A stretch of DNA of 64,000 nt from Hyphomicrobiales bacterium (lineage in GTDB: Bacteria; Pseudomonadota; Alphaproteobacteria; Rhizobiales; Rhizobiaceae). Every line of letters starts with the position of its first letter. Within the stretch, counting starts at the first letter, position 1. The stretch is from positions 1-64,000 of the forward strand of contig JAJFHU010000026.1 of the NCBI GenBank assembly GCA_021775455.1. The letters are read 5' to 3'. The position numbers were made by a program, and so were the translations under genes. The notes under the pieces were generated by a model that was not told the DNA's origin, did no database searches, and worked only from the letters and a program-made list of their open reading frames with translations. Shown here in pieces: positions 7,280 through 17,684 of this stretch.

Positions 7280-9373
7280 ATGACAAAGATCGTCATAGAC
7301 GGCAAGGAGATCGAGGTTCCGGACCACTACACGCTATTGCAGGCGTGTGAGGAGGCTGGAGCCGAGATTCCGCGCTTTTGTTTCCATGAACGCCTGTCGA
7401 TTGCCGGCAACTGCCGCATGTGTCTGGTCGAGGTTAAGGGTGGACCGCCCAAGCCACAGGCAAGTTGTGCTGTTGGTGTTCGCGATTGTCGACCTGGCCC
7501 GAATGGCGAACCACCGGAGGTGCTTACCAAATCTCCCATGGTCAAGAAGGCCCGTGAAGGGGTGATGGAATTCCTGCTGATCAACCATCCGCTCGACTGC
7601 CCAATCTGTGACCAGGGTGGCGAGTGTGATCTTCAGGATCAGGCTATGGCCTACGGCATCGACAAGAACCGGTTTGCAGAAAACAAGCGTGCTGTCGAAG
7701 ACAAGTATATCGGGCCACTGGTTCGCACCAAGATGACGCGCTGCATTCACTGCACGCGTTGTGTCCGGTTTACAACTGAAGTGGCAGGCATTTCAGAACT
7801 AGGTCTGTTGGGTCGTGGTGAGGATGCAGAAATCACCACCTATCTTGAAACGGCAATGACCTCAGAGATGCAAGGCAATGTGATCGATCTTTGCCCGGTC
7901 GGTGCGCTTACGTCCCGCCCTTATCAGGATACAGCCCGTCCGTGGGAACTTACAAAAACCGAGTCCATCGACGTTATGGATGCTGTAGGCTCCAACATTA
8001 GGGTCGATGCCCGTGGCCGTGAAGTAATGCGGATCATGCCGCGGTTGCATGAGGATGTGAATGAGGAATGGATTTCCGACAAGACACGCTTTATCTGGGA
8101 TGGTTTGCGTACCCAACGTCTTGATCGTCCATATGTTCGCAGACGCGGCAAACTGGAAGAGGCGAGCTGGACAGAAGCATTTGATGCGATCGGCAAAAAA
8201 GTGAAAGCTGTGAAGCCGGAAAAAATCGGCGCTATCGGTGGCGCACTTTCTTCAGTCGAAGAGCTTTATGCTCTCAAACTGTTTATCCAGTCGCTGGATT
8301 CAGCTAATCTGGATTGTCGGGCTCCCGGCAGTGCACTTGATCCGGCGATGGCGCGCGAAGCTTATCTGTTCAACGCAACGATTGCGGGAATTGAAGAATC
8401 CGACGCGCTTTTGATTGTTGGGTCCAATCCGCGCCAAGAGGCGACTGTTCTAAACAGCCGCATACTTAAACGGGTGAAGATGGGCAATTATCCGGTTGGC
8501 TTGATCGGAGAAGCAGTTGATCTGCGATATGATTATGATCATGTTGGAACGGGACCGGACGCTATCAAGGGATTGCTGTCAGGCAAGAACAAATTTGCGG
8601 CCAAACTGAAGCGGGCCAAGAAGCCACTGATAATTATCGGGCAAGGTGCCCTGAACCACAAGGACGGCAAGGCGGTACTTGGGCTGCTGGCCGAGCTTGC
8701 CATCGGCACCGGTGCTATAAAGAATGACTGGAATGGATTGAGTATCCTTCACACCGATGCCGGTCGGGTTGGCGGTCTTGATATCGGGTTTGTTCCGGGG
8801 CGGGGTGGAAAAGCCACGTCAGCAATGCTGGGAGGAATGGATGTCCTGTTCCTGCATGGCGCTGATGAACTGGATATGCAAAAGGTGAAAGGCTTCACCA
8901 TTTACGTTGGAACACATGGAGATGCGGGCGCACATCGCGCGGATGTAATCCTGCCAGGATCAACTTATACCGAAAAATCAGCAACTTACGTGAATACGGA
9001 GGGCCGGGTACAAATGACGGAACGCGCCGCCTTTGCCCCCGGCGATGCACGGGAGGATTGGGCTATCCTGCGGGCTTTGTCCGCGCATATTGGCCGGCCG
9101 TTGCCATTCGACAGTTTGCCGCAATTGCGGGCAGTCCTTTATCGCGATCACCCGCATCTTGGTGTATTGGATGAGGTTGCTGCAAGTGGAGTCGGCGACA
9201 CCAAAGCTTTTGCCAGCGCACTGGGCGCAACGAAAACTGCAAAGGTTTCGTCAACTGCATTCAAAAGTCCGGTCGTGGACTATTTTCTTACCAACCCGAT
9301 TGCGCGCGCATCCAAAGTCATGGCTGAATGCTCGATGCTGCGCGCCGGGACCCACAGAATAGCAGCGGAGTAA
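7280..9373 (+). CDS. nuoG: NADH-quinone oxidoreductase subunit G
   Basis: 75-kDa iron-sulfur subunit of complex I. The N-terminal ferredoxin-like domain carries the 2Fe-2S ligands (RFCFHERLSIAGNCRMC and QASC). It is followed by the His/Cys 4Fe-4S motif (HPLDCPICDQGGECDLQ), then CIHCTRC with CPVG, and a degenerate molybdopterin-oxidoreductase domain over the rest. ATG 7280 is chosen because the protein then begins TKIVIDGKEIEVPD, as in the family. The frame is open 15 codons further upstream, but that part overlaps the DUF3291 gene. The 697-residue length is normal for rhizobial NuoG. Confidence 0.96.
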   Translation: MTKIVIDGKEIEVPDHYTLLQACEEAGAEIPRFCFHERLSIAGNCRMCLVEVKGGPPKPQASCAVGVRDCRPGPNGEPPEVLTKSPMVKKAREGVMEFLLINHPLDCPICDQGGECDLQDQAMAYGIDKNRFAENKRAVEDKYIGPLVRTKMTRCIHCTRCVRFTTEVAGISELGLLGRGEDAEITTYLETAMTSEMQGNVIDLCPVGALTSRPYQDTARPWELTKTESIDVMDAVGSNIRVDARGREVMRIMPRLHEDVNEEWISDKTRFIWDGLRTQRLDRPYVRRRGKLEEASWTEAFDAIGKKVKAVKPEKIGAIGGALSSVEELYALKLFIQSLDSANLDCRAPGSALDPAMAREAYLFNATIAGIEESDALLIVGSNPRQEATVLNSRILKRVKMGNYPVGLIGEAVDLRYDYDHVGTGPDAIKGLLSGKNKFAAKLKRAKKPLIIIGQGALNHKDGKAVLGLLAELAIGTGAIKNDWNGLSILHTDAGRVGGLDIGFVPGRGGKATSAMLGGMDVLFLHGADELDMQKVKGFTIYVGTHGDAGAHRADVILPGSTYTEKSATYVNTEGRVQMTERAAFAPGDAREDWAILRALSAHIGRPLPFDSLPQLRAVLYRDHPHLGVLDEVAASGVGDTKAFASALGATKTAKVSSTAFKSPVVDYFLTNPIARASKVMAECSMLRAGTHRIAAE

Positions 9374-9382
9374 AAAGCGGTC

Positions 9383-10429
9383 ATGGACGCATTCATCAAC
9401 AGCTTTGTAATCCCCGGTGTTATCATCGTTGCCCAGAGTCTTCTGGTGTTGGTGTTGTTGCTGCTTGTAACAGCTTACATTCTATATGCAGATCGCAAGA
9501 TATTTGCCGCAGTCCAGATGCGCAGAGGACCGAATGTGGTCGGACCTTGGGGATTGCTGCAAAGCTTTGCTGATTTGCTGAAATTCGTACTCAAGGAGCC
9601 AATAATTCCGGCGAGTGCCAGCAAGGTTGTATATGTTCTTGCTCCAGTTGTATCGGCCGTTCTGGCGCTGGCGACCTGGGCAGTTATTCCTTTTGATGAG
9701 GGTTGGGTTATAGCCGATATCAATCTTGGTATTTTGTTTATATTCGCGATTTCATCTCTGGAAGTTTATGGCGTCATCATGGGGGGTTGGGCATCCAACT
9801 CCAAATATGCGTTCCTGGCGGCGTTGCGCTCGGCTGCACAGATGGTTTCCTATGAGGTGTCCATCGGATTTGTATTGATCACCGTGTTGCTTTGCGTCGG
9901 ATCACTTAACATGACCGATATTGTGTTGGCACAGCAAGACGGGGTTGGCACAATGATCGGGCTTTCACCATCATTCCTGGATTGGCATTGGTTACCATTG
10001 TTCCCGATGTTCATCGTGTTTTATATCTCTGCAATTGCTGAAACCAATCGCCCTCCGTTTGATTTGCCGGAGGCAGAATCCGAATTGGTTGCAGGACACA
10101 TGGTTGAGTATTCTTCCACTCTGTTCCTGCTTTTCTTCCTGGGAGAGTTTGTAGCAATCCAGCTAATGTGTGCCTTGGTTACGCTGTTGTTTCTGGGTGG
10201 TTGGCTTCCACCATTTGAACATTGGCTGATTGATTGGGTGCCGGGTATAGTCTGGTTCCTGCTGAAAGCGTTGTTCGTATTCTTTACCATGGCAATGGTT
10301 CGTTCAATCGTTCCGCGCTATCGCTATGACCAGTTGATGCGTCTCGGCTGGAAGGTTTTCCTTCCACTATCATTGGGAATGGTCGTAGTCGTTGCAGGCG
10401 TTCTTCAATATATGGGGTGGGCTTCATGA
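9383..10429 (+). CDS. nuoH: NADH-quinone oxidoreductase subunit H
   Basis: Membrane subunit at the junction of the two arms of complex I; forms part of the quinone tunnel. The 348-residue polytopic protein shows the conserved [16 protein letters not shown] loop near residue 50, a SAAQMVSYE helix and the acidic [19 protein letters not shown] loop. It starts 9 bp after nuoG. Its stop overlaps the nuoI start (ATGA). Confidence 0.97.
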   Translation: MDAFINSFVIPGVIIVAQSLLVLVLLLLVTAYILYADRKIFAAVQMRRGPNVVGPWGLLQSFADLLKFVLKEPIIPASASKVVYVLAPVVSAVLALATWAVIPFDEGWVIADINLGILFIFAISSLEVYGVIMGGWASNSKYAFLAALRSAAQMVSYEVSIGFVLITVLLCVGSLNMTDIVLAQQDGVGTMIGLSPSFLDWHWLPLFPMFIVFYISAIAETNRPPFDLPEAESELVAGHMVEYSSTLFLLFFLGEFVAIQLMCALVTLLFLGGWLPPFEHWLIDWVPGIVWFLLKALFVFFTMAMVRSIVPRYRYDQLMRLGWKVFLPLSLGMVVVVAGVLQYMGWAS

Positions 10430-10911
10430 TCATTCAGGCTGCAAAATCCCTTCTTTTGAAGGAATTCATCAGTGCATTGGCGCTGGCAATGCGCTATCTC
10501 GTTTCCAAAAAGGCGACCATCAACTATCCGTTTGAAAAGGGCCCGGTAAGTCCACGCTTTCGGGGGGAACATGCGCTTCGCCGCTATCCCAACGGAGAAG
10601 AGCGTTGCATCGCCTGTAAATTGTGTGAAGCGATATGTCCGGCTCAGGCAATTACAATAGAAGCGGGCCCTCGTGGCAATGATGGTACCCGCCGCGCGGT
10701 TCGTTATGACATCGACATGGTCAAGTGCATTTATTGCGGGTTCTGCCAGGAAGCCTGTCCAGTTGATGCAATCGTTGAAGGACCGAATTTTGAATTTGCG
10801 ACGGAAAATCGCGAGGAACTCTATTACGACAAGGAAAAGCTGCTGGATATTGGTGACCGATGGGAGCGCGAGATTGCTCGCAACATCGATTTGGACTCAC
10901 CGTACCGCTAG
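10426..10911 (+). CDS. nuoI: NADH-quinone oxidoreductase subunit I
   Basis: Ferredoxin-type subunit carrying clusters N6a and N6b between the peripheral arm and NuoB. Two 4Fe-4S motifs are complete: C61, C64, C67, C71 and C101, C104, C107, C111 ([12 protein letters not shown] and [12 protein letters not shown]). An amphipathic N-terminal segment of about 25 residues anchors it to the membrane arm. The ATG at 10426 overlaps the nuoH stop; an in-frame ATG three codons earlier is less likely. Length 161 residues. Confidence 0.97.
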   Translation: MIIQAAKSLLLKEFISALALAMRYLVSKKATINYPFEKGPVSPRFRGEHALRRYPNGEERCIACKLCEAICPAQAITIEAGPRGNDGTRRAVRYDIDMVKCIYCGFCQEACPVDAIVEGPNFEFATENREELYYDKEKLLDIGDRWEREIARNIDLDSPYR

Positions 10912-10920
10912 GAAAACCAG

Positions 10921-11535
10921 ATGATACTAACTGCAATATTTTTCTATCTGTTTTCGGGAATCGCAATCGCCTCTGCATTTATGGTGATTTCGTCCCGAAA
11001 TCCGGTGCATTCTGTGCTGTTTCTGATCCTTGCATTTGTGAACGCCGCCTGCCTGTTCATTATGGCGGGAGCAGAGTTTTTGGGTTTGTTGTTAATTGTG
11101 GTTTATGTGGGCGCGGTCGCCGTGTTGTTCCTGTTTGTGGTCATGATGCTTGATGTGGATTTCGCAGAGCTTCGGCGCGGGTATCTGCAATACATGCCAG
11201 TAGGCGCACTTGTCGGTTTGATCGTTTTGGCTGAATTGCTGATGGTTGTCGGCGGTTGGGTTACTTCACCAACGGCGACTGGATCGGTAGCATCACCCAT
11301 TCCGGATATGGCAGATGTCTCAAATATCGAGGCAATCGGCAATGTGCTTTACACGCGGTATGTTTATTTCTTCCAACTGGCGGGTTTAATTTTGCTGGTC
11401 GCCATGGTTGGCGCAATTGTACTTACCCTTCGGCACAAGGAAAATGTTCGCCGTCAAGATATTAACGTACAGGTTGCGCGTGACCCGAAAACGGCAATTG
11501 AAGTCAGAAAGGTTGAATCCGGCAAGGGCATTTAA
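10921..11535 (+). CDS. nuoJ: NADH-quinone oxidoreductase subunit J
   Basis: Membrane subunit of complex I with five predicted transmembrane helices in its first 175 residues and a charged cytoplasmic tail. The conserved third helix is present (LLIVVYVGAVAVLFLFVVMM), containing the pi-bulge region important for coupling in the family. Length 204 residues; starts 9 bp after nuoI. Confidence 0.96.
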   Translation: MILTAIFFYLFSGIAIASAFMVISSRNPVHSVLFLILAFVNAACLFIMAGAEFLGLLLIVVYVGAVAVLFLFVVMMLDVDFAELRRGYLQYMPVGALVGLIVLAELLMVVGGWVTSPTATGSVASPIPDMADVSNIEAIGNVLYTRYVYFFQLAGLILLVAMVGAIVLTLRHKENVRRQDINVQVARDPKTAIEVRKVESGKGI

Positions 11536-11562
11536 CCAGTCGGAGAAGAGCAAGGTCAAGAA

Positions 11563-11871
11563 ATGGAAATCGGACTTTCCCACTATCTGTCAGTCAGCGC
11601 GATCCTGTTTTCAATCGGGATGGTTGGTATTTTTCTGAATCGGAAAAATATAATCATTATCCTGATGTCGATTGAGTTGATCCTGCTGGCGGTCAATCTG
11701 AATTTCGTGGCCTTTTCCCAACATCTTGGGGACTTGATGGGCCAGATATTTGCCTTGCTGGTTTTAACAGTTGCAGCGGCTGAGGCAGCCATTGGGTTGG
11801 CCATTCTGGTTGCTTTTTATCGTAATCGCGGTTCGATCGCGGTTGAAGATGTCAATATGATGAAGGGTTAG
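11563..11871 (+). CDS. nuoK: NADH-quinone oxidoreductase subunit K
   Basis: Small three-helix membrane subunit related to MrpC antiporter subunits. The 102-residue product has the conserved membrane glutamates of the family (in [10 protein letters not shown] and [10 protein letters not shown]), which belong to the proton path. It starts 27 bp after nuoJ and ends 7 bp before nuoL. Confidence 0.97.
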   Translation: MEIGLSHYLSVSAILFSIGMVGIFLNRKNIIIILMSIELILLAVNLNFVAFSQHLGDLMGQIFALLVLTVAAAEAAIGLAILVAFYRNRGSIAVEDVNMMKG

Positions 11872-11878
11872 CGGCAGA

Positions 11879-13873
11879 ATGTATCACGCCATAGTATTCC
11901 TACCGCTAGCCGGTTTTCTTCTGGCCGGATTGTTTGCCCGGTCCCTTGGCGTCAAGGGATGTGAGTACATCACAACCGGATTTTTAATGATTTCCGCAGT
12001 CCTTTCCTGGATTGCATTTTTGACATTTGCATATTCTGGAGATGGTCCTCAAACAATTGAGGTACTTCGGTGGGTGAATTCCGGCAATCTTAACGTCAAT
12101 TGGGCTTTCCGGATTGATACGTTGACTGTCGTGATGCTGGTTGTCGTGAACACCGTGTCATCGCTGGTTCACATGTATTCAATTGGTTACATGCATCACG
12201 ACCCGCACCGGCCTCGTTTCTTCGCTTATCTTTCACTATTCACCTTCGCAATGCTGATGCTGGTGACAGCTGACAATCTTTTGCAGATGTTCTTCGGCTG
12301 GGAAGGTGTTGGCCTTGCATCCTATCTTTTAATCGGGTTTTGGTTCAAGAAACCGTCTGCAAATGCTGCTGCCATCAAGGCGTTTGTTGTAAACCGGATA
12401 GGGGACTTTGGGTTCGCACTCGGCATTTTCGGCGTCTTTGTGATGTTTGGAACTATTGAGCTCTCAACCATCTTTGCCAATGTTGACGGTGTGTCAAAAA
12501 CTGAAGGGCCGGTTCTGGAATTTTTGGGATACTCGCTTGGTGCTGACAGTGCGCTTACCGTCATTTGTTTGCTGCTCTTCATGGGCGCTATGGGTAAATC
12601 AGCCCAGTTCCTCCTCCACACCTGGTTACCAGATGCGATGGAGGGTCCGACACCTGTTTCGGCACTCATTCATGCGGCGACTATGGTGACCGCAGGAGTT
12701 TTTCTGGTGGCTCGCATGTCTCCACTGTTTGAGTACTCACACACAGCACTTGCTGTCGTTACTTTGGTTGGAGCAACAACAGCATTTTTTGCGGCGACCG
12801 TTGGACTTGTTCAAAACGATATCAAAAGGGTAATCGCTTACTCAACCTGTTCGCAGTTGGGTTACATGTTTGCAGCTCTTGGTGTTGGAGCTTATGGCGC
12901 TGCGATTTTCCATCTCTTTACCCACGCTTTTTTCAAGGCGTTGTTGTTCCTCGGCTCTGGTTCAGTCATTCATGCTGTATCCGATGAACAGGACATGCGT
13001 AAAATGGGCGGGTTGCGGAAACATATTCCAAAGACCTACTGGATGATGATTATCGGAACCGTAGCTCTAACGGGCCTTGGAATTCCGGGTACTGTTATTG
13101 GAACGGCCGGCTTCTTCTCCAAAGATGCGATTATTGAAAGCGTTTATGTAGGTCACAACGCGTTTGCCGGTTATGCGTTTGCGATGCTGGTCGTTGCAGC
13201 ACTATTCACAAGTTTTTACTCGTGGCGCCTGATATTCATGACGTTCCACGGAAAGCCACGTGCATCGGCTGATGTGATGAGCCATGTGCATGAGTCGCCA
13301 AACGTGATGCTGATTCCGCTCTATCTTTTAGCGATTGGCGCACTAATTAGCGGTGTGGTCTTCTACGGGTCCTTCACAGGCCATGAAACCGGTGGACATC
13401 ATGAAGGTTGGTACAACGGATTTTGGAAAGAAGCCCTTTTTGCAGGTGCGGACAATCACATTCTGGAAGAGTTCCACAGCGTTCCTTTAATGGTGAAATT
13501 GTCACCTGCAATCATGATGATAATCGGCTTCTTAGGTGCCTGGTTGATGTATATCCGATCTCCGTACATTCCGAAGGAGTTGGCGCGTCAACACCCAGCT
13601 CTTTATTCCTTCCTGTTGAACAAGTGGTATTTTGACGAAATTTATGACTTCCTGTTTGTCAATCCAGCAAAGTGGCTAGGCCGCTTCCTCTGGAAGAAGG
13701 GTGATGGCTGGCTAATTGACGGTTTTGGACCTGATGGCGTGTCGGCCCGCGTTCTTGATGTGACTTCAAAAGTTGTTCGACTGCAGAGCGGATTTCTCTA
13801 TCACTATGCATTTGCCATGCTGATTGGTGTGGCTGCTCTTATAACCTGGTCGATGTTTGGGGGAGCTGGCTAA
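11879..13873 (+). CDS. nuoL: NADH-quinone oxidoreductase subunit L
   Basis: Largest antiporter-like proton-pumping subunit, with the long lateral helix along the membrane arm. The 664-residue polytopic protein shows the conserved [18 protein letters not shown] helix (pump glutamate), the [20 protein letters not shown] helix and the [15 protein letters not shown] helix with its lysine. Its stop and the nuoM start overlap as TAATG. Confidence 0.97.
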   Translation: MYHAIVFLPLAGFLLAGLFARSLGVKGCEYITTGFLMISAVLSWIAFLTFAYSGDGPQTIEVLRWVNSGNLNVNWAFRIDTLTVVMLVVVNTVSSLVHMYSIGYMHHDPHRPRFFAYLSLFTFAMLMLVTADNLLQMFFGWEGVGLASYLLIGFWFKKPSANAAAIKAFVVNRIGDFGFALGIFGVFVMFGTIELSTIFANVDGVSKTEGPVLEFLGYSLGADSALTVICLLLFMGAMGKSAQFLLHTWLPDAMEGPTPVSALIHAATMVTAGVFLVARMSPLFEYSHTALAVVTLVGATTAFFAATVGLVQNDIKRVIAYSTCSQLGYMFAALGVGAYGAAIFHLFTHAFFKALLFLGSGSVIHAVSDEQDMRKMGGLRKHIPKTYWMMIIGTVALTGLGIPGTVIGTAGFFSKDAIIESVYVGHNAFAGYAFAMLVVAALFTSFYSWRLIFMTFHGKPRASADVMSHVHESPNVMLIPLYLLAIGALISGVVFYGSFTGHETGGHHEGWYNGFWKEALFAGADNHILEEFHSVPLMVKLSPAIMMIIGFLGAWLMYIRSPYIPKELARQHPALYSFLLNKWYFDEIYDFLFVNPAKWLGRFLWKKGDGWLIDGFGPDGVSARVLDVTSKVVRLQSGFLYHYAFAMLIGVAALITWSMFGGAG

Positions 13874-15426
13874 TGAGTGACTGGCCAATTCTTACTGCGA
13901 TCACGTTTCTGCCGCTGGCGGGTGCCCTGATTATTATGTTGATCCCCACAGATGCTGCGGTTTCTGCGCGTAATATCAAGAACGTGACACTGTTTACAAC
14001 CGTGTTTACATTCTTCCTGTCGCTTTATATCTGGTTTAATTTTGACAACTCAATTTCAGGCTTTCAGTTCGTTGAGAAACACAGCTGGGTCGAAGACTTT
14101 ATGGAATATCATATGGGCGTGGACGGCATCTCGATGTTGTTTGTCATCCTTACGACGTTCCTGATGCCATTTTGTATCCTCGCAAGTTGGGAGAGTATTC
14201 AGAAGAACATCAAGGAATACATGATTGCCTTCCTGGTTCTGGAAGCTTTCATGATTGGCGTGTTCTGTGCGCTGGACCTTATTCTGTTCTACGTATTCTT
14301 CGAAGCCGGACTTATTCCCATGTTCCTTATTATTGGGGTTTGGGGTGGCAAGCGCCGTGTATATGCGAGTTTCAAGTTCTTTTTGTATACGCTGCTCGGA
14401 TCCGTGCTGATGCTTCTGGCAATCATGGCAATCTACTGGCAGACAGGGACCACAGAGATTCCGCTACTCATAGATCCGTCGCAGGCGACTACACCCGCAG
14501 CACAGGCGAAACTCACCATTCCTGCGTCTATGCAGCCCTGGTTGTGGCTTGCCTTCTTTGCGTCCTTTGCCGTCAAAATGCCAATGTGGCCGGTACATAC
14601 CTGGCTGCCGGATGCGCACGTCGAAGCACCAACGGCTGGTTCGGTTATTCTGGCCGGGATATTGTTGAAAATGGGCGGTTACGGGTTTTTGCGTTTCTCA
14701 TTACCAATGTTCCCGTTGGCAAGTGCAGACTTCACCCAGTTTGTATTTGCTCTTTCGGTTATTGCTATCGTCTACACATCGCTGGTTGCCCTTATGCAGG
14801 AAGATATCAAAAAACTGATCGCCTACTCATCTGTGGCGCACATGGGTTATGTGACAATGGGCATTTTTGCGCTCAATGCGCACGGCATTCAGGGCGGGAT
14901 ATTCCAGATGCTGTCTCACGGCTTGGTATCAGGTGCGCTGTTCCTCTGTGTGGGAGTGGTCTATGACCGAATGCATACGCGCGAGATTGATGCTTATGGC
15001 GGGCTGGTTAACCGCATGCCCAAATATGCGACGGTATTCCTGATTTTCACGCTTGCCAATGTCGGGTTGCCAGGTACTTCGGGCTTTGTTGGGGAATTCC
15101 TGACACTCATAGGTGTATTCCAGGTCAATACATGGGTTGCCTTGTTGGCGACCACAGGCGTTGTCCTTTCAGCAGCCTATGCGCTTTGGCTATATCGCCG
15201 GGTTGTCTTTGGACAGCTTGAAAAGGAAAGCCTAAAATCGATTCTCGACCTTAATACCCGAGAAAAAATCATTCTTTACCCGTTGGTGGCACTGATCATC
15301 TTGTTCGGTGTTTATCCTGTTCCGGTATTTGACGTAACCAACGCATCGGTAGATGCATTGCTGACGAACTACCAGTCAGCACTGGATGCTGCCAAATCCG
15401 TAACTCAAGCCAGCGTCTCCAATTAG
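13873..15426 (+). CDS. nuoM: NADH-quinone oxidoreductase subunit M
   Basis: Antiporter-like proton-pumping subunit of complex I, 517 residues. It carries the family's glutamate helix ([17 protein letters not shown]), the [20 protein letters not shown] segment and the [14 protein letters not shown] helix. It overlaps nuoL by one base and abuts nuoN. Confidence 0.97.
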   Translation: MSDWPILTAITFLPLAGALIIMLIPTDAAVSARNIKNVTLFTTVFTFFLSLYIWFNFDNSISGFQFVEKHSWVEDFMEYHMGVDGISMLFVILTTFLMPFCILASWESIQKNIKEYMIAFLVLEAFMIGVFCALDLILFYVFFEAGLIPMFLIIGVWGGKRRVYASFKFFLYTLLGSVLMLLAIMAIYWQTGTTEIPLLIDPSQATTPAAQAKLTIPASMQPWLWLAFFASFAVKMPMWPVHTWLPDAHVEAPTAGSVILAGILLKMGGYGFLRFSLPMFPLASADFTQFVFALSVIAIVYTSLVALMQEDIKKLIAYSSVAHMGYVTMGIFALNAHGIQGGIFQMLSHGLVSGALFLCVGVVYDRMHTREIDAYGGLVNRMPKYATVFLIFTLANVGLPGTSGFVGEFLTLIGVFQVNTWVALLATTGVVLSAAYALWLYRRVVFGQLEKESLKSILDLNTREKIILYPLVALIILFGVYPVPVFDVTNASVDALLTNYQSALDAAKSVTQASVSN

Positions 15427-16890
15427 GTGTCCGACATGCAGGAAACTATGCAATCAGTAATGTCCGTTCAAAACCTGAGTTTGCTCGTTCCGGAACTTTG
15501 GCTTTCCATTGGCGCCATGGTTTTGCTGATGATCGGCGTGTTTTCTGGCCCAAAATCCACACCCCATGTAACGGGACTTTCTATTGCGTTGCTGGTTGCT
15601 GCATGCGCCTGGTTGTTCATGAAAGAAGAAGGCGGATTGGCGATGAATGGCTCGTTCATTCTTGATCCGTTCGCTCGCCTGATGAAGATTATCACTCTGG
15701 TCGGTTCAACACTTGCGATTGCGATGTCCGTCAATTACATCCGCCGGGAGAATTTCGAACAGTTTGAATTTCCGGTTCTAGTATTAACGGCGACATTGGG
15801 CATGATGCTGATGATCTCGGCAAATGATTTGATCTCACTTTATCTCGGACTGGAATTGCAATCCCTTTCACTTTACGTGCTGGCTTCAATCAATCGAGAT
15901 TCTGTAAGGTCAACCGAAGCGGGATTGAAATACTTTGTGCTTGGCGCACTTTCTTCGGGGATGCTTCTGTATGGTGCTTCACTAATTTACGGATTTACAG
16001 GCCAGATTGGATTTGCCGAAATTGCTCAAGCAATTGTTGGCACTGATCGTTCATTGGGTTTGATCTTCGGTTTGGTTTTTCTCCTCGCGGGCTTTGCCTT
16101 CAAGATTTCAGCAGTACCGTTTCACATGTGGACACCAGATGTTTACGAGGGCGCGCCCACCCCGGTGACTGCGTTTTTTGCCGCTGCACCAAAAATAGCG
16201 GCGATGGCAATGTTGGTCAGGGTGGTTATCGGAGCCTTTGAACCGGTTACTCTCGATTGGCAACAGATAATTGTATTTATTTCAATAGCTTCCATGGTGC
16301 TTGGTGCTTTTGCAGCTATAGGTCAAAGCAACATTAAGCGCCTGATGGCATACTCATCGATTGGTCACATGGGCTTTGCTTTGGTCGGATTGGCTGCCGG
16401 AACACAATCGGGCGTGAACGGCGTTATTATATATTTGTTGATTTATATGGCGATGACTGTCGGTACTTTTGCATGCATTCTCGCCATGCGCCGCAAGGAC
16501 GGGATGGTCGAAGAAATCTCGGATCTTTCCGGATTGGCGACAACTAATCCGATTATGGCTTTGTTCCTTACTATTTTAATGTTTTCGCTTGCGGGGATTC
16601 CGCCTTTGGCCGGGTTCTTTGCCAAGTACTTTGTATTTGTTGCTGCTATCGAGTCAGGCCTTTATGCCCTAGCAATCATTGGTGTTTTGGCCAGTGTCGT
16701 CGGTGCGTTCTATTATCTACGTATTATCAAGATCATGTGGTTCGACGAACCAGCAGATGAATTTGTGCCGATGGCAATTGAATTGAAGGTAGTACTCGGT
16801 GCCAGTGGCTTGTTTGTGGCTTTCTATGTGTTCTTTGCCGGTCTGGTTTCAGAAGTGACTGCAACTGCCGCCGCTTCGCTGTTTCTGTAG
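15427..16890 (+). CDS. nuoN: NADH-quinone oxidoreductase subunit N
   Basis: Third antiporter-like subunit, next to NuoK. The [17 protein letters not shown] helix, [20 protein letters not shown] and the final symmetric helices are present. The start is uncertain. GTG 15427 directly follows the nuoM stop, ATG 15436 has TAGGTG just upstream, and ATG 15448 would give 480 residues, closest to rhizobial relatives. The given span (487 residues) is the longest option. Last nuo gene; birA follows after 11 bp. Confidence 0.95.
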   Translation: MSDMQETMQSVMSVQNLSLLVPELWLSIGAMVLLMIGVFSGPKSTPHVTGLSIALLVAACAWLFMKEEGGLAMNGSFILDPFARLMKIITLVGSTLAIAMSVNYIRRENFEQFEFPVLVLTATLGMMLMISANDLISLYLGLELQSLSLYVLASINRDSVRSTEAGLKYFVLGALSSGMLLYGASLIYGFTGQIGFAEIAQAIVGTDRSLGLIFGLVFLLAGFAFKISAVPFHMWTPDVYEGAPTPVTAFFAAAPKIAAMAMLVRVVIGAFEPVTLDWQQIIVFISIASMVLGAFAAIGQSNIKRLMAYSSIGHMGFALVGLAAGTQSGVNGVIIYLLIYMAMTVGTFACILAMRRKDGMVEEISDLSGLATTNPIMALFLTILMFSLAGIPPLAGFFAKYFVFVAAIESGLYALAIIGVLASVVGAFYYLRIIKIMWFDEPADEFVPMAIELKVVLGASGLFVAFYVFFAGLVSEVTATAAASLFL

Positions 16891-16901
16891 CGGGTGATTG
16901 T

Positions 16902-17660
16902 TTGAGTTCGCGCAATCAGCGTTTTCGCCATATTTCACTTGAGAATTGTGATTCAACCAACACTTATTGCCTGGATATCGCGAAGAATGGTGAGAGCGGT
17001 AATCTATGGGTAACCGCAAAGACGCAATCAGCCGGGAAAGGCAGTCGTGGCCGGTCTTGGGAAAGTTTGTTTGGAAACCTGCATGCGTCCTTGCTGTTGC
17101 ACAATCCTTGTAAAAAAGAACATCTGGCTGGTTTGACGTTTGTTGCAGCACTGGCTGCGAGAGATACAATCTATCGCGTTGCCCAACAGTCCAGTGCGCA
17201 AGGTAAGGTAATGCTCAAATGGCCAAATGATGTATTATTCAACGGTCGCAAGTGTGGTGGAATTTTATTGGAAAGTTTGGTGCTCAGTAGTTCAATTTCT
17301 GTCGCGGTCGGATTCGGAATAAATTGCACTGATCACCCATCGGATACGTCTTATCGGGCTACCAATCTGCGGGCAGAAAATATAGATTGTGACGCCGAGA
17401 CTGTATTTGTTGAATTGGCATATTCAATGGAGCGATATTTGGATATCTGGTCGGCTGGAAAGGGATTTTCCTTAATTCGTAAAAAATGGTTGGATCATGC
17501 GGCAGGAATTAATGAACAGATTACCATTCGTATACCAGGAAAGGATACCGCAACCGGACTATTTTCTGGAATTGACGAATCTGGTTTATTAGTGCTCGAA
17601 GACCACAAGGGAATTGTGCAAACGATCTCGGTTGCGGACGTATTCTTACTTGAAACGTAA
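16902..17660 (+). CDS. birA: Biotin--[acetyl-CoA-carboxylase] ligase
   Basis: Attaches biotin to the biotin carboxyl carrier protein and other carboxylases through biotinyl-AMP. The 252-residue protein is the short, ligase-only (group I) type without a DNA-binding domain, so it is not expected to repress bio genes. Visible motifs are CDSTNTYCLDIA, the biotin-binding GKGSRGRSWES loop (about residues 46-56) and the KWPNDVLFNGRKCGGIL catalytic segment. It starts with TTG, 11 bp after nuoN, and is probably co-transcribed with nuo. Confidence 0.93.
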   Translation: MSSRNQRFRHISLENCDSTNTYCLDIAKNGESGNLWVTAKTQSAGKGSRGRSWESLFGNLHASLLLHNPCKKEHLAGLTFVAALAARDTIYRVAQQSSAQGKVMLKWPNDVLFNGRKCGGILLESLVLSSSISVAVGFGINCTDHPSDTSYRATNLRAENIDCDAETVFVELAYSMERYLDIWSAGKGFSLIRKKWLDHAAGINEQITIRIPGKDTATGLFSGIDESGLLVLEDHKGIVQTISVADVFLLET

Positions 17661-17684
17661 CTACCCCAAGGCAGATTGATAGGT

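Noticed and set aside
14172-14966. 264-codon open frame on the plus strand
   Set aside because: Out-of-frame shadow of nuoM, with no recognisable protein motifs.
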